From positions 62,001-126,000 of the forward strand of contig NW_027473715.1 of assembly GCF_050947335.1 (NCBI RefSeq): a stretch of DNA of 64,000 bases, written 5' to 3'. This stretch comes from Megachile rotundata. Lineage: Eukaryota; Arthropoda; Insecta; Hymenoptera; Megachilidae. Below the pieces are notes generated by a model that saw only the letters and a list, made by a program, of their open reading frames with translations, was not told the DNA's origin and did no database searches. The stretch's first letter is position 1. Every line of letters starts with the position of its first letter. Below are positions 43,240-58,200 of this stretch, one piece after another. The position numbers and the translations under genes are program-made.

Positions 43240-45397
43240 TGCTTATATGATCGATAGAACGACAATTACTATACTTATTACACTCACTATTATAAATCTA
43301 ACTCACATTATTAGCCATATTGTGGTTATATGACCGATAGAGCGACAATTACTAACCTTATTACTCTAATTATAATCAATCTAACTCATATTAATAGCCA
43401 CATTATGCTTATATGATCGATAGAACTACAATTACTGTACTTATTACTCTTATTATTATCAATCTAACTCATATTATTAGCCATATTGTGCTTATATGAT
43501 CGATAGAACGACAATTACTATACTTATTGCACTCACTATTATCAATCTAACTCACATTATTAGCCATATTATGGTTATATGACCGATAGAACGACAATTA
43601 CTATACTTCTTACTCTTATTATTATCAATCTAACTCATATTATGAGCCATATTATGCTTATATGATCGATAGGACGACGACTACTATACTCATTACTCTT
43701 ATTATTATCTATCTAACTCATATTATTAACCATATTATGCAGATATGATCGATAGAACGACAATTACTATACTTATTACTCTAATTATAATCAATCTAAC
43801 TCATATTAATAGCCATATCATGCTTATATGATCTATAGAACGACAATTACTATACTTATTACACTCACTGTTATCAAACTAACTCATATTATTAGCCATA
43901 TTATGCTTATATGATCGATAGAACGACAATTACTATACTTATTACTCTTATTATTATCAATCTAACTCATATTATTAGCCATATTAAGCTTATATGATCG
44001 ATAGTACGACAATTACTATACTCATTACTCTTATTATTATCAATATAACTCATATTATTAGCCATATTATGGTTATAAGATCGATAGAACGACAATTACT
44101 ATACTCATTACTCTTATTATTATCAATCTAACTCATATCATTAGCCATATTATGCTTATATGATCGATAGAACGACAATTACTATACTTATTACTCTTAT
44201 TATTATCAATCTAACTCATATTATTAGGCATATTATGCTTATATGATCGATAGAACGACAATTACTATACTTATTACACTCACTGTTATCAATCTAACTC
44301 ATATTATTAGCCATATTATGGTTATATGACCGATAGAACGACAATTACTATACTTATTACTCTTATTAGTATCAATCTAACTCATATTATTAACCATATT
44401 ATGCAGATATGATCGATAGAACGACAATTGCTATACTAATTACTCTTATTATTATCAATTTAACTCATATTATTTGTTATATTGTGCATATATGATCGAT
44501 AGAACGACAATTACTATACTTATTACTCTTATTATTATCAATCTAACTCATATTATTGGCCATATTGTGCATATATAATCGATAGAACGACAATTACTAT
44601 ACTCATTACTCCTACTATTATCAATCTAACTCATATTATTAACCATGTTATGCAGATATGATCGATAGTACGACAATTACTATACTCATTACTCTTATTA
44701 TTATCAATCTAACTCATATTATTAGCCATATTATGGTTATATGATCGATAGAACGACAATTACTATACTCATTACTCTTATTATTCTCAATCTAACTCAT
44801 ATCATTAGCCATATTATGCTTATATGATCGATAGAACGACAATTACTATACTTACTACTCTTATTATTATCAATCTAACTCATATTATTAGGCATATTAT
44901 GCTTATATGATCGATAGAACGACAATTACTATACTTATTACACTCACTGTTATCAATCTAACTCATATTATTAGCCATATTATGGTTATATGACCGATAG
45001 AACGACAATTACTATACTTATTACACTTATTATTATCAATCTAACTCATATTATTAACCATATTATGCAGATATGATCGATAGAACGACAATTACTATAC
45101 TTATTACTCTTATTATTATCAATCTAACTCATATTATTGGCCATATTGTGCATATATGATCGATAGAACGACAATTACTATACTCATTACTCTTACTATT
45201 ATCAATCTAACTCATATTATTAACCATGTTATGCATATATGATCGATAGAACGACAATTACTATCCCTATTACTCTTACTATTGTCAATCTAACTCATAT
45301 TATTAGCCATAGCATGCTTATATGATCGATAGAACTACAATTACTATACTCATTACTCTAATTATTATCTATCTAACTCATATCATTAGCCATATTG
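43240..45397 (+). repeat. 26-monomer tandem duplication, copy 2
   Basis: Nearly identical to copy 1; I noticed only a C-to-T at 44,460 (CAATTTAAC) and an A-to-G at 45,284 (ATTGTCAATC). It continues without a break through TAGCATGC and types 11-14 into the HOR unit at 45,731. A third relative lies at about 59,345-61,500. That one shares the 45,284 variant but not the 44,460 variant, so 44,460 probably arose last. Confidence 0.9.
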
Positions 45398-45730
45398 TGC
45401 TTATATGATCGATAGAACGACAATTACTATACTTATTACACTCACTATTATAAATCTAACTCACATTATTAGCCATATTGTGGTTATATGACCGATAGAG
45501 CGACAATTACTAACCTTATTACTCTAATTATAATCAATCTAACTCATATTAGTAGCCACATTATGCTTATATGATCGATTGAACTACAATTACTGTACTT
45601 ATTACTCTTATTATAAACAATCTAACTCATATTATGAGCCATATTATGCTTATATGATCGATAGGACGACAACTACTATACTCATTACTCTCATTATTAT
45701 CAATCTAACTCATATTATTAGCCATATTGT

Positions 45731-46892
45731 GCTTATATGATCGATAGAACGACAAATACTATACTTGCTACACTCACTATTATCAATCTCACTCATATTA
45801 TTAACCATATTATGCAGATATGATCGATAGAACGACAATTACTATACGCATTACTCTTATTATTATCAATCTAACTCATATTATTAGCCATATTATGCTT
45901 ATATGATCGACAGAACGACAATTACTATACTTATTACACTCACTGTTATCAATCTAACTCATATTATTAGTCATATTATGCTTATATGATCGATAGAACG
46001 ACAATTACTATACTTATTACTCTTATTATTATCAATCTAACTCATATTATTATCCATATTATGCTTATATGATCGATAGCACGACAACTACTATACTCAT
46101 TACTCTTATTATTATCAATCTAACTCATATTATTAGCCATATTATGGTTATATGTCCGATAGAACGACAATTACTATACTTATTACTCTTATTATTATCA
46201 ATCTAACTCATATTACTAACCATATTATGCAGATATGATCGATAGAACGACAATTACTATACTTATTACTCTTATTATTATCAATCTAACTCATATTATT
46301 AGCCATATTATGCTTATATGATCGGTAGAACGACAATTACTATACTCATTACTCTTATTATTATCAATCTAACTCATATTAATAGCCATATTATGGTTAT
46401 ATGATCGATAGAACGACAATTACTATACTCATTACTCTAATTATTATCAATCTAACTCATATCATTAGCCACATTATGCTTATATGATCGATAGAACGAC
46501 AATTACTATACTTATTACTCTTATTGTTATCAATCTAACTCATATCATTAGCCATATTGTGCTTATATGATCGATAGAACGACAATTACAATACTTATTA
46601 CACTCACTATTATAAATCTAACTCACATTATTAGCCATATTGTGGTTATATGACCGATAGAGCGACAATTACTAACCTTATTACTCTAATTATAATCAAT
46701 CTAACTCATATTAGTAGCCACATTATGCTTATATGATCGATTGAACTACAATTACTGTACTTATTACTCTTATTATAAACAATCTAACTCATATTATGAG
46801 CCATATTATGCTTATATGATCGATAGGACGACAACTACTATACTCATTACTCTCATTATTATCAATCTAACTCATATTATTAGCCATATTAT
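45731..46892 (+). repeat. complete 14-mer HOR unit (sub-version B)
   Basis: All fourteen types in order, 1,162 bp, with B marks (ATTATCC, TTACTAACC, GATCGGTAG with AATAGCC). Private changes: GATAGCACGAC in type 5 (shared with the copy at 61,750), TTACTCTTATT in place of TTACACTTATT in type 6, and TTACAATACTT in type 11. The next unit starts with type 1 (GTTAACC form) at 46,893 and type 2, then follows the CTCGTTACTC order also found at 20.6 and 22.2 kb. Confidence 0.92.
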
Positions 46893-49800
46893 GCTTATAT
46901 GATCGATAGAACGACAAATACTATACTTGCTACACTCACTATTATCAATCTCACTCATATTGTTAACCATATTATGCAGATATGATCGATAGAACGACAA
47001 TTACTATACGCATTACTCTTATTATTATCAATCTAACTCATATTATTAGCCATATTATGCTTATATGATCGATAGAACGACAATTACTATACTCATTACT
47101 CTTATTATTATCAATCTAACTCATATTATTAGCCATATTATGGTTATATGATCGATAGAACGACAATTACTATACTCGTTACTCTAATTATTATCAATCT
47201 AACTCATATCATTAGCCACATTATGCTTATATGATCGATAGAACGACAATTACTATACTTATTACTCTTATTGTTATCCATCTAACTCATATTATTAGCC
47301 ATATTATGCTTATATGATCGATAGAACGACAACTACTATACTCATTACTCTAATTATTATCAATCTAACTCATATCATTAGCCATATTGTGCTTATATGA
47401 TCGATAGAACGACAATTACTATACTTATTACACTCACTATTATAAATCTAACTCATATTATTAGGCATATTATGCTTATATGATCGATAGAACGACAATT
47501 ACTATACTCATTACTCTTACTATTATTAATCTAACTCATATTATTAACCATGTTATGCAGATATGATCGATAGTACGACAATTACTATACTCATTACTCT
47601 TATTATTATCAATCTAACTCATATTATTAGCCATATTATGGTTATATGATCGATAGAACGACAATTACTATACTCATTACTCTTATTATTATCAATCTAA
47701 CTCATATCATTAGCCATATTATGCTTATATGATCGATAGAACGACAATTACTATACTTATTACTCTTATTATTATCAATCTAACTCATATTATTAACCAT
47801 ATTATGCAGATATGATCGATAGAACGACAATTACTATACTTATTACTCTTATTATTATCAATCTAACTCATATTATTGGCCATATTGTGCATATATGATC
47901 GATAGAACGACAATTACTATACTCATTACTCTTACTATTATCAATCTAACTCATATTATTAACCATGTTATGCATATATGATCGATAGAACGACAATTAC
48001 TATCCCTATTACTCTTACTATTATCAATCTAACTCATATTATTAGCCATAGCATGCTTATATGATCGACAGAACTACAATTACTATACTCATTACTCTAA
48101 TTATTATCAATCTAACTCATATCATTAGCCATATTGTGCTTGTATGATCGATAGAACGACAATTACTATACCTATTACACTCACTATTATAAATCTAACT
48201 CACATTATTAGCCATATTGTGGTTATATGACCGATAGAACGACAATTACTAACCTTATTACTCTAATCATAATCAATCTAACTCATATTAATAGCCACAT
48301 TATGCTTATATGATCGATAGAACTACAATTACTGTACTTATTACACTCACTGTTATCAATCTAACTCATATTATTAGCCATATTATGCTTATATGATCGA
48401 TAGAACGACAATTACTATACTCATTACTCTAATTATTATCAATCTAACTCATATCATTAGCCATATTGTGCTTATATGATCGATAGAACGACAATTACTA
48501 TACTTATTACTCTTATTATTATCAATCTAACTCATATTATTAGCCATATTATGCTTATATGATCGATAGAACGACAATTACTATACTTATTACTCTTATT
48601 ATTATCAATCTAACTCATATCATTAGCCATAATGTGCTTATATGATCGATAGAACGACAATTACTATACTTATTACACTCACTATTATAAATCTAACTCA
48701 CATTATTAGCCATATTATGCTTATATGATCGATAGAAGGACAATTACTATACTTATTACTCTTATTATTATCAATCTAACTCATATTATTAGGCATATTA
48801 TGCTTATATGATCGATAGAACGACAATTACTATACTCATTACTCTTACTATTATTAATCCAACTCATATTATTAACCATGTTATGCAGATATGATCGATA
48901 GTACGACAATTACTATACTCATTACTCTTATTATTATCAATCTAACTCATATTATTAGCCATATTATGGTTATATGATCGATAGAACGACAATTACTATA
49001 CTCATTACTCTTATTATTATCAATCTAACTCATATTATTAGCCATATTATGCTTATATGATCGATAGAACGACAATTACTATACTTATTACTCTTATTAT
49101 TATCAATCTAACTCATATTATTAGGCATATTATGCTTATATGATCGATAGAACGACAATTACTATACTTATTACACTCACTGTTATCAATCTAACTCATA
49201 TTATTAGCCATATTATGGTTATATGACCGATAGAACGACAATTACTATACTTATTACTCTTATTATTATCAATCTAACTCATATTATTAGCCATATTATG
49301 CTTATATGATCGATAGAACGACAATTACTATATTTATTACTCTTTTTATTATCAATCTAACTCATATTATTAGCCATATTAAGCTTATATGATCGATAGT
49401 ACGACAATTACTATACTCATTACTCTTATTATTATCAATCTAACTCATATTATTAGCCATATTATGGTTATATGATCGATAGAACGACAATTACTATACT
49501 CATTACTCTTATTATTATCAATCTAACTCATATCATTAGCCATATTATGCTTATATGATCGATAGAACGACAATTACTATACTTATTACTCATATTATTA
49601 TCAATCTAACTCATATTATTGGCCATATTGTGCATATATGATCGATAGAACGACAATTACTATACTCATTACTCTTACTATTATCAATCTAACTCATATT
49701 ATTAACCATGTTATGCAGATATGATCGATAGAACTACAATTACTATCCTTATTACTCTTATTATTATCAATCTAACTCATATTATTAGCCATATTATGCT

Positions 49801-50846
49801 TATATGATCGATAGAACGACAATTACTATACTTATTACACTCACTGTTATCAATCTAACTCATATTATTAGCCATATTATGCTTATATGATCGATAGAAC
49901 GACAATTACTATACTTATTACTCTTATTATTATCAATCTAACTCATATTATTAGCCATATTAAGCTTATATGATCGATAGTACGACAATTACTATACTCA
50001 TTACTCTTATTATTATCAATCTAACTCATATTATTAGCCATATTATGGTTATATGATCGATAGAACGACAATTACTATACTCATTACTCTTGTTATTATC
50101 AATCTAACTCATATCATTAGCCATATTATGCTTATATGATCGATAGAACGACAATTACTATACATATTGCACACACTATTATCAATCTAACTCACATTCT
50201 TAGCCATATTGTGGTTATATGACCGATAGAACGACAATTACTATACCTATTACTCTTATTATTATCAATCTAAAGAATATTATTGGTTATATTGTGCATA
50301 TATGATCGATAGAACGACAATTACTATACTTATTACTCTTATTATTATCAATCTAACTCATATTATTGGCCATATTGTGCATATATAATCGATAGAACGA
50401 CAATTATTATACTCATTACTCTTACTATTATCAATCTAACTCATATTATTAACCATGTTATGCAGATATGATCGATAGTACGACAATTACTATACTCATT
50501 ACTCTTATTATCATCAATCTAACTCATATTATTAGCCATATTATGGTTATATGATCGATAGAACGACAATTACTATACTCATTATTCTTATTATTATCAA
50601 TCTAACTCATATCATTAGCCATATTATGCTTATATGATCGATAGAACGACAATTACTATACTTATTACTCTTATTATTATCAATCTAACTCATATTATTA
50701 GCCATATTGTGCTTATATGATCGATAGAACGACAATTACTATACATATTGCACACACTATTATCAATCTAACTCACATTCTTAGCCATATTGTGGTTATA
50801 TGACCGATAGAACGACAATTACTATACCTATTACTCTTATTATTAC
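46893..50846 (+). repeat. mixed-order satellite with recurring blocks
   Basis: Starts like the 19-monomer block (type 1, type 2, CTCGTTACTC, CTTATTGTTATCCATC, TTATTAATC). At about 47.76 kb it switches to the TTGGCC, CCATGTTATGCATA, ATCCCTATT, TAGCATGC and GTGCTTGTATG order, then to the GATAGAAGGAC block at 48,719. 49,051-50,152 and 50,249-50,998 pair with 17,514-18,615 and 18,795-19,544. No unique DNA is present. Confidence 0.83.
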
Positions 50847-51457
50847 CAATCTAACTCATATTATGAGCCATATTATGCTTATATGATCGATAGGACGACA
50901 ACTACTATACTCATTACTCTCATTATTATCAATCTAACTCATATCATTAGCCATATTGTGCTTATATGATCGATAGAACGACAATTACTATACTTATTAC
51001 TCTAATTATAATCAATCTAACTCATATCATTAGCCATATTATGCTTATATGATCGATAGAACGACAATTACTATACTTATTACACTCACTGTTATCAATC
51101 TAACTCATATTATTAGCCATATTATGGTTATATGACCGATAGAACGACAATTACTATACTTATTACTCTTATTAGTATCAATCTAACTCATATCATTAGC
51201 CACATTATGCTTATATGATCGATAGAACGACAATTACTATACTTATTACACTCACTGTTATCAATCTAACTCATATTATTAGCCATATTATGGTTATATG
51301 ACCGATAGAACGACAATTACTATACTTCTTCCTCTTATTATTATCAATCTCACTCATATTATTAACCATATTATGCAGATATGATCGATAGAACGACAAT
51401 TACTATACTTATTACTCTTATTATTATCAATCTAACTCATATTATTGGCCATATTGT

Positions 51458-51789
51458 GCATATATGATCGATAGAACGACAATTACTATACTCATTACTC
51501 TTACTATTATTAATCTAACTCATATTATTAACCATGTTATGCAGATATGATCGATAGTACGACAATTCCTATACTCATTACTCTTATTATCATCAATCTA
51601 ACTCATATTATTAGCCATATTATGGTTATATGATCGATAGAACGACAATTACTATACTCATTATTCTTATTATTATCAATCTAACTCATATCATTAACCA
51701 TATTATGCTTATATGATCGATAGAACGACAATTACTATATTTATTACTCTTATTATTATCAATCTAACTCATATTATTAGCCATATTGT
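51458..51789 (+). repeat. 4-monomer tandem duplication, copy 1
   Basis: Four monomers (TTATTAATC with CCATGTTATGCAG; GTACGACAATTCC; TTATTCTTATT with CATTAACC; TATATTTATTACTC) are repeated at 51,790-52,121, a spacing of 332 bp. The first copy starts GCATA and the second GCTTA, so the joint lies in the variable monomer end. The same double block is in the second 53-monomer copy (55,857-56,520), so it predates that duplication. Confidence 0.87.
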
Positions 51790-52121
51790 GCTTATATGAT
51801 CGATAGAACGACAATTACTATACTCATTACTCTTACTATTATTAATCTAACTCATATTATTAACCATGTTATGCAGATATGATCGATAGTACGACAATTC
51901 CTATACTCATTACTCTTATTATCATCAATCTAACTCATATTATTAGCCATATTATGGTTATATGATCGATAGAACGACAATTACTATACTCATTATTCTT
52001 ATTATTATCAATCTAACTCATATCATTAACCATATTATGCTTATATGATCGATAGAACGACAATTACTATATTTATTACTCTTATTATTATCAATCTAAC
52101 TCATATTATTAGCCATATTCT
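51790..52121 (+). repeat. 4-monomer tandem duplication, copy 2
   Basis: Second copy of 51,458-51,789, ending with a rare CATATTCTGC instead of CATATTGTGC. That private base is also present at about 56,519 in the matching place of the second 53-monomer unit, which confirms that both were copied together. Confidence 0.87.
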
Positions 52122-52619
52122 GCTTATATGATCGATAGAACGACAATTACTATACTTATTGCACACACTATTATCAATCTAACTCACATTCTTAGCCATA
52201 TTGTGGTTATATAACTGATAGAACGACAATTACTATACCTATTACTCTTATTATTAACAATCTAACTCATATTATGAGCCATATTATGCTTATATGATCG
52301 ATAGGACGACAACTATTATACTCATTACTCTCATTATTATCAATCTAACTCATATCATTAGCCATATTGTGCTTATATGATCGATAGAACGACAATTACT
52401 ATACTTATTACTCTAATTATAATCAATCTAACTCATATTAATAGCCACATTATGCTTATATGATCGATAGAACGACAATTACTATACTTATTACTCTAAT
52501 TATAATCAATCTAACTCATATTAATAGCCACATTATGCTTATATGATCGATAGAACGACAATTACTATATTTATTACTCTTATTATTATCAATCTAACTC
52601 ATATTATTAGCCATATTAA

Positions 52620-53117
52620 GCTTATATGATCGATAGTACGACAATTACTATACTCATTACTCTTATTATTATCAATCTAACTCATATTATTAGCCATATT
52701 ATGGTTATATGATCGATAGAACGACAATTACTATACTCATTACTCTTATTATTATCAATCTAACTCATATCATTAGCCATATTATGCTTATATGATCGAT
52801 AGAACGACAATTACTATACTTATTACTCATATTATTATCAATCTAACTCATATTATTGGCCATATTGTGCATATATGATCGATAGAACGACAATTACTAT
52901 ACTCATTACTCTTACTATTATCAATCTAACTCATATTATTAACCATGTTATGCAGATATGATCGATAGAACTACAATTACTATCCTTATTACTCTTATTA
53001 TTATCAATCTAACTCATATTATTAGCCATATTATGCTTATATGATCGATAGAACGACAATTACTATACTTATTACACTCACTGTTATCAATCTAACTCAT
53101 ATTATTAACCATATTAT
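52620..53117 (+). repeat. 6-monomer block differing between 53-mer copies
   Basis: In copy 1 these six monomers are a GTACGAC unit, GGTTA, a CATATTATTATC unit ending TTGGCC, GCATA with CTTACTATT, GCAGA with GAACTACAATTACTATCC, and a CACTCACTGTTATC unit. In copy 2 the matching six monomers (57,019-57,516) are a different set, resembling the stretch seven monomers further on (from 57,600). Both blocks are exactly 498 bp, and both sides stay at the 4,399-bp offset. Confidence 0.85.
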
Positions 53118-55245
53118 GCAGATATGATCGATAGAACGAATATTACTATACTTATTACTCTAATTATAATCAATCTAACTCATATTAATAGCCATATTAT
53201 GCTTATATGATCGATAGAACGACAATTACTATACTTATTACACTCACTGTTATCAATCTAACTCATATTATTAGCCATATTATGCTTATATGATCGATAG
53301 AACGACAATTACTATACTTATTACTCTTATTATTATCAATCTAACTCATATTATTAGCCATATTAAGCTTATATGATCGATAGTACGACAATTACTCTAC
53401 TCATTACTCTTATTATTATCAATATAACTCATATTATTAGCCATATTATGGTTATAAGATCGATAGAACGACAATTACTATACTCATTACTCTTATTATT
53501 ATCAATCTAACTCATATCATTAGCCATATTATGCTTATATGATCGATAGAACGACAATTACTATACTTATTACTCTTATTATTATCAATCTAACTCATAT
53601 TATTAGGCATATTATGCTTATATGATCGATAGAACGACAATTACTATACTTATTACACTCACTGTTATCAATCTAACTCATATTATTAGCCATATTATGG
53701 TTATATGACCGATAGAACGACAATTACTATACTTCTTCCTCTTATTATTATCAATCTAACTCATATTATTAACCATATTATGCAGATATGATCGATAGAA
53801 CGACAATTACTATACTTATTACTCTTATTATTATCAATCTAACTCATATTATTGGCCATATTGTGCATATATGATCGATAGAACGACAATTACTATACTC
53901 ATTACTCTTACTATTATTAATCTAACTCATATTATTAACCATGTTATGCAGATATGATCGATAGTACGACAATTCCTATACTCATTACTCTTATTATCAT
54001 CAATCTAACTCATATTATTAGCCATATTATGGTTATATGATCGATAGAACGACAATTACTATACTCATTATTCTTATTATTATCAATCTAACTCATATCA
54101 TTAACCATATTATGCTTATATGATCGATAGAACGACAATTACTATATTTATTACTCTTATTATTATCAATCTAACTCATATTATTAGCCATATTGTGCTT
54201 ATATGATCGATAGAACGACAATTACTATACTTATTGCACACACTATTATCAATCTAACTCACATTCTTAGCCATATTGTGGTTATATAACTGATAGAACG
54301 ACAATTACTATACCTATTACTCTTATTATTAACAATCTAACTCATATTATGAGCCATATTATGCTTATATGATCGATAGGACGACAACTATTATACTCAT
54401 TACTCTCATTATTATCAATCTAACTCATATCATTAGCCATATTGTGCTTATATGATCGATAGAACGACAATTACTATACTTATTACTCTTACTATTATCA
54501 ATCTAACTCATATTATTGGCCATATTGTGCATATATAATCGATAGAACGACAATTATTATACTCATTACTCTTACTATTATCAATCTAACTCATATTATT
54601 AACCATGTTATGCAGATATGATCGATAGTACGACAATTACTATACTCATTACTCTTATTATCATCAATCTAACTCATATTATTAGCCATATTATGGTTAT
54701 ATGATCGATAGAACGACAATTACTATACTCATTATTCTTATTTTTATCAATCTAACTCATATCATTAGCCATATTATGCTTATATGATCGATAGAACGAC
54801 AATTACTATACTTATTACTCTTATTATTATCAATCTAACTCATATTATTAGCCATATTGTGCTTATATGATCGATAGAACGACAATTACTATACATATTG
54901 CACACACTATTATCAATCTAACTCACATTCTTAGCCATATTGTGGTTATATGACCGATAGAGCGACAATTACTAACCTTATTACTCTAATTATAATCAAT
55001 CTAACTCATATTAATAGCCACATTATGCTTATATGATCGATAGAACTACAATTACTGTACTTATTACTCTTATTATTATCAATCTAACTCATATTATTAG
55101 CCATATTGTGCTTATATGATCGATAGAACGACAATTACTATACTTATTGCACTCACTATTATCAATCTAACTCACATTATTAGCCATATTATGGTTATAT
55201 GACCGATAGAACGACAATTACTATACTTCTTACTCTTATTATTAT

Positions 55246-58200
55246 CAATCTAACTCATATTATGAGCCATATTATGCTTATATGATCGATAGGACGACAA
55301 CTACTATACTCATTACTCTCATTATTATCAATCTAACTCATATCATTAGCCATATTGTGCTTATATGATCGATAGAACGACAATTACTATACTTATTACT
55401 CTAATTATAATCAATCTAACTCATATCATTAGCCATATTATGCTTATATGATCGATAGAACGACAATTACTATACTTATTACACTCACTGTTATCAATCT
55501 AACTCATATTATTAGCCATATTATGGTTATATGACCGATAGAACGACAATTACTATACTTATTACTCTTATTAGTATCAATCTAACTCATATCATTAGCC
55601 ACATTATGCTTATATGATCGATAGAACGACAATTACTATACTTATTACACTCACTGTTATCAATCTAACTCATATTATTAGCCATATTATGGTTATATGA
55701 CCGATAGAACGACAATTACTATACTTCTTCCTCTTATTATTATCAATCTCACTCATATTATTAACCATATTATGCAGATATGATCGATAGAACGACAATT
55801 ACTATACTTATTACTCTTATTATTATCAATCTAACTCATATTATTGGCCATATTGTGCATATATGATCGATAGAACGACAATTACTATACTCATTACTCT
55901 TACTATTATTAATCTAACTCATATTATTAACCATGTTATGCAGATATGATCGATAGTACGACAATTCCTATACTCATTACTCTTATTATCATCAATCTAA
56001 CTCATATTATTAGCCATATTATGGTTATATGATCGATAGAACGACAATTACTATACTCATTATTCTTATTATTATCAATCTAACTCATATCATTAACCAT
56101 ATTATGCTTATATGATCGATAGAACGACAATTACTATATTTATTACTCTTATTATTATCAATCTAACTCATATTATTAGCCATATTGTGCTTATATGATC
56201 GATAGAACGACAATTACTATACTCATTACTCTTACTATTATTAATCTAACTCATATTATTAACCATGTTATGCAGATATGATCGATAGTACGACAATTCC
56301 TATACTCATTACTCTTATTATCATCAATCTAACTCATATTATTAGCCATATTATGGTTATATGATCGATAGAACGACAATTACTATACTCATTATTCTTA
56401 TTATTATCAATCTAACTCATATCATTAACCATATTATGCTTATATGATCGATAGAACGACAATTACTATATTTATTACTCTTATTATTATCAATCTAACT
56501 CATATTATTAGCCATATTCTGCTTATATGATCGATAGAACGACAATTACTATACTTATTGCACACACTATTATCAATCTAACTCACATTCTTAGCCATAT
56601 TGTGGTTATATAACTGATAGAACGACAATTACTATACCTATTACTCTTATTATTAACAATCTAACTCATATTATGAGCCATATTATGCTTATATGATCGA
56701 TAGGACGACAACTATTATACTCATTACTCTCATTATTATCAATCTAACTCATATCATTAGCCATATTGTGCTTATATGATCGATAGAACGACAATTACTA
56801 TACTTATTACTCTAATTATAATCAATCTAACTCATATTAATAGCCACATTATGCTTATATGATCGATAGAACGACAATTACTATACTTATTACTCTAATT
56901 ATAATCAATCTAACTCATATTAATAGCCACATTATGCTTATATGATCGATAGAACGACAATTACTATATTTATTACTCTTATTATAATCAATCTAACTCA
57001 TATTAATAGCCATATTATGCTTATATGATCGATAGAACGACAATTACTATACTTATTACACTCACTGTTATCAATCTAACTCATATTATTAGCCATATTA
57101 TGCTTATATGATCGATAGAACGACAATTACTATACTTATTACTCTTATTATTATCAATCTAACTCATATTATTAGCCATATTAAGCTTATATGATCGATA
57201 GTACGACAATTACTCTACTCATTACTCTTATTATTATCAATATAACTCATATTATTAGCCATATTATGGTTATAAGATCGATAGAACGACAATTACTATA
57301 CTCATTACTCTTATTATTATCAATCTAACTCATATCATTAGCCATATTATGCTTATATGATCGATAGAACGACAATTACTATACTTATTACTCTTATTAT
57401 TATCAATCTAACTCATATTATTAGGCATATTATGCTTATATGATCGATAGAACGACAATTACTATACTTATTACACTCACTGTTATCAATCTAACTCATA
57501 TTATTAACCATATTATGCAGATATGATCGATAGAACGAATATTACTATACTTATTACTCTAATTATAATCAATCTAACTCATATTAATAGCCATATTATG
57601 CTTATATGATCGATAGAACGACAATTACTATACTTATTACACTCACTGTTATCAATCTAACTCATATTATTAGCCATATTATGCTTATATGATCGATAGA
57701 ACGACAATTACTATACTTATTACTCTTATTATTATCAATCTAACTCATATTATTAGCCATATTAAGCTTATATGATCGATAGTACGACAATTACTCTACT
57801 CATTACTCTTATTATTATCAATATAACTCATATTATTAGCCATATTATGGTTATAAGATCGATAGAACGACAATTACTATACTCATTACTCTTATTATTA
57901 TCAATCTAACTCATATCATTAGCCATATTATGCTTATATGATCGATAGAACGACAATTACTATACTTATTACTCTTATTATTATCAATCTAACTCATATT
58001 ATTAGGCATATTATGCTTATATGATCGATAGAACGACAATTACTATACTTATTACACTCACTGTTATCAATCTAACTCATATTATTAGCCATATTATGGT
58101 TATATGACCGATAGAACGACAATTACTATACTTCTTCCTCTTATTATTATCAATCTAACTCATATTATTAACCATATTATGCAGATATGATCGATAGAAC

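Larger units (their letters stand above)
50847..55245 (+). repeat. 53-monomer tandem duplication, copy 1
   Basis: 4,399 bp, repeated directly at 55,246-59,644; the joint is within 55,246-55,298. Marks at matching places: CTTCTTCCTCTTATT followed by CAATCTCACTC (51,326 and 55,725), ACAATTCCTATAC, TATAACTGATAG, ACTATTATACTC, AACGAATATTAC (starts 53,118 and 57,517) and CATATTGCACACAC. Several of these variants are confined to 50-60 kb, so this neighbourhood has been homogenised locally. It contains a 4-monomer tandem duplication (51,458) and differs from copy 2 in a 6-monomer block at 52,620. Confidence 0.9.

Noticed and set aside
53118..53160. Compensating indel in AACGAATATTAC
   Set aside because: It aligns to AACGACAATTAC without gaps as two substitutions, and the 83-bp phase is unchanged on both sides.
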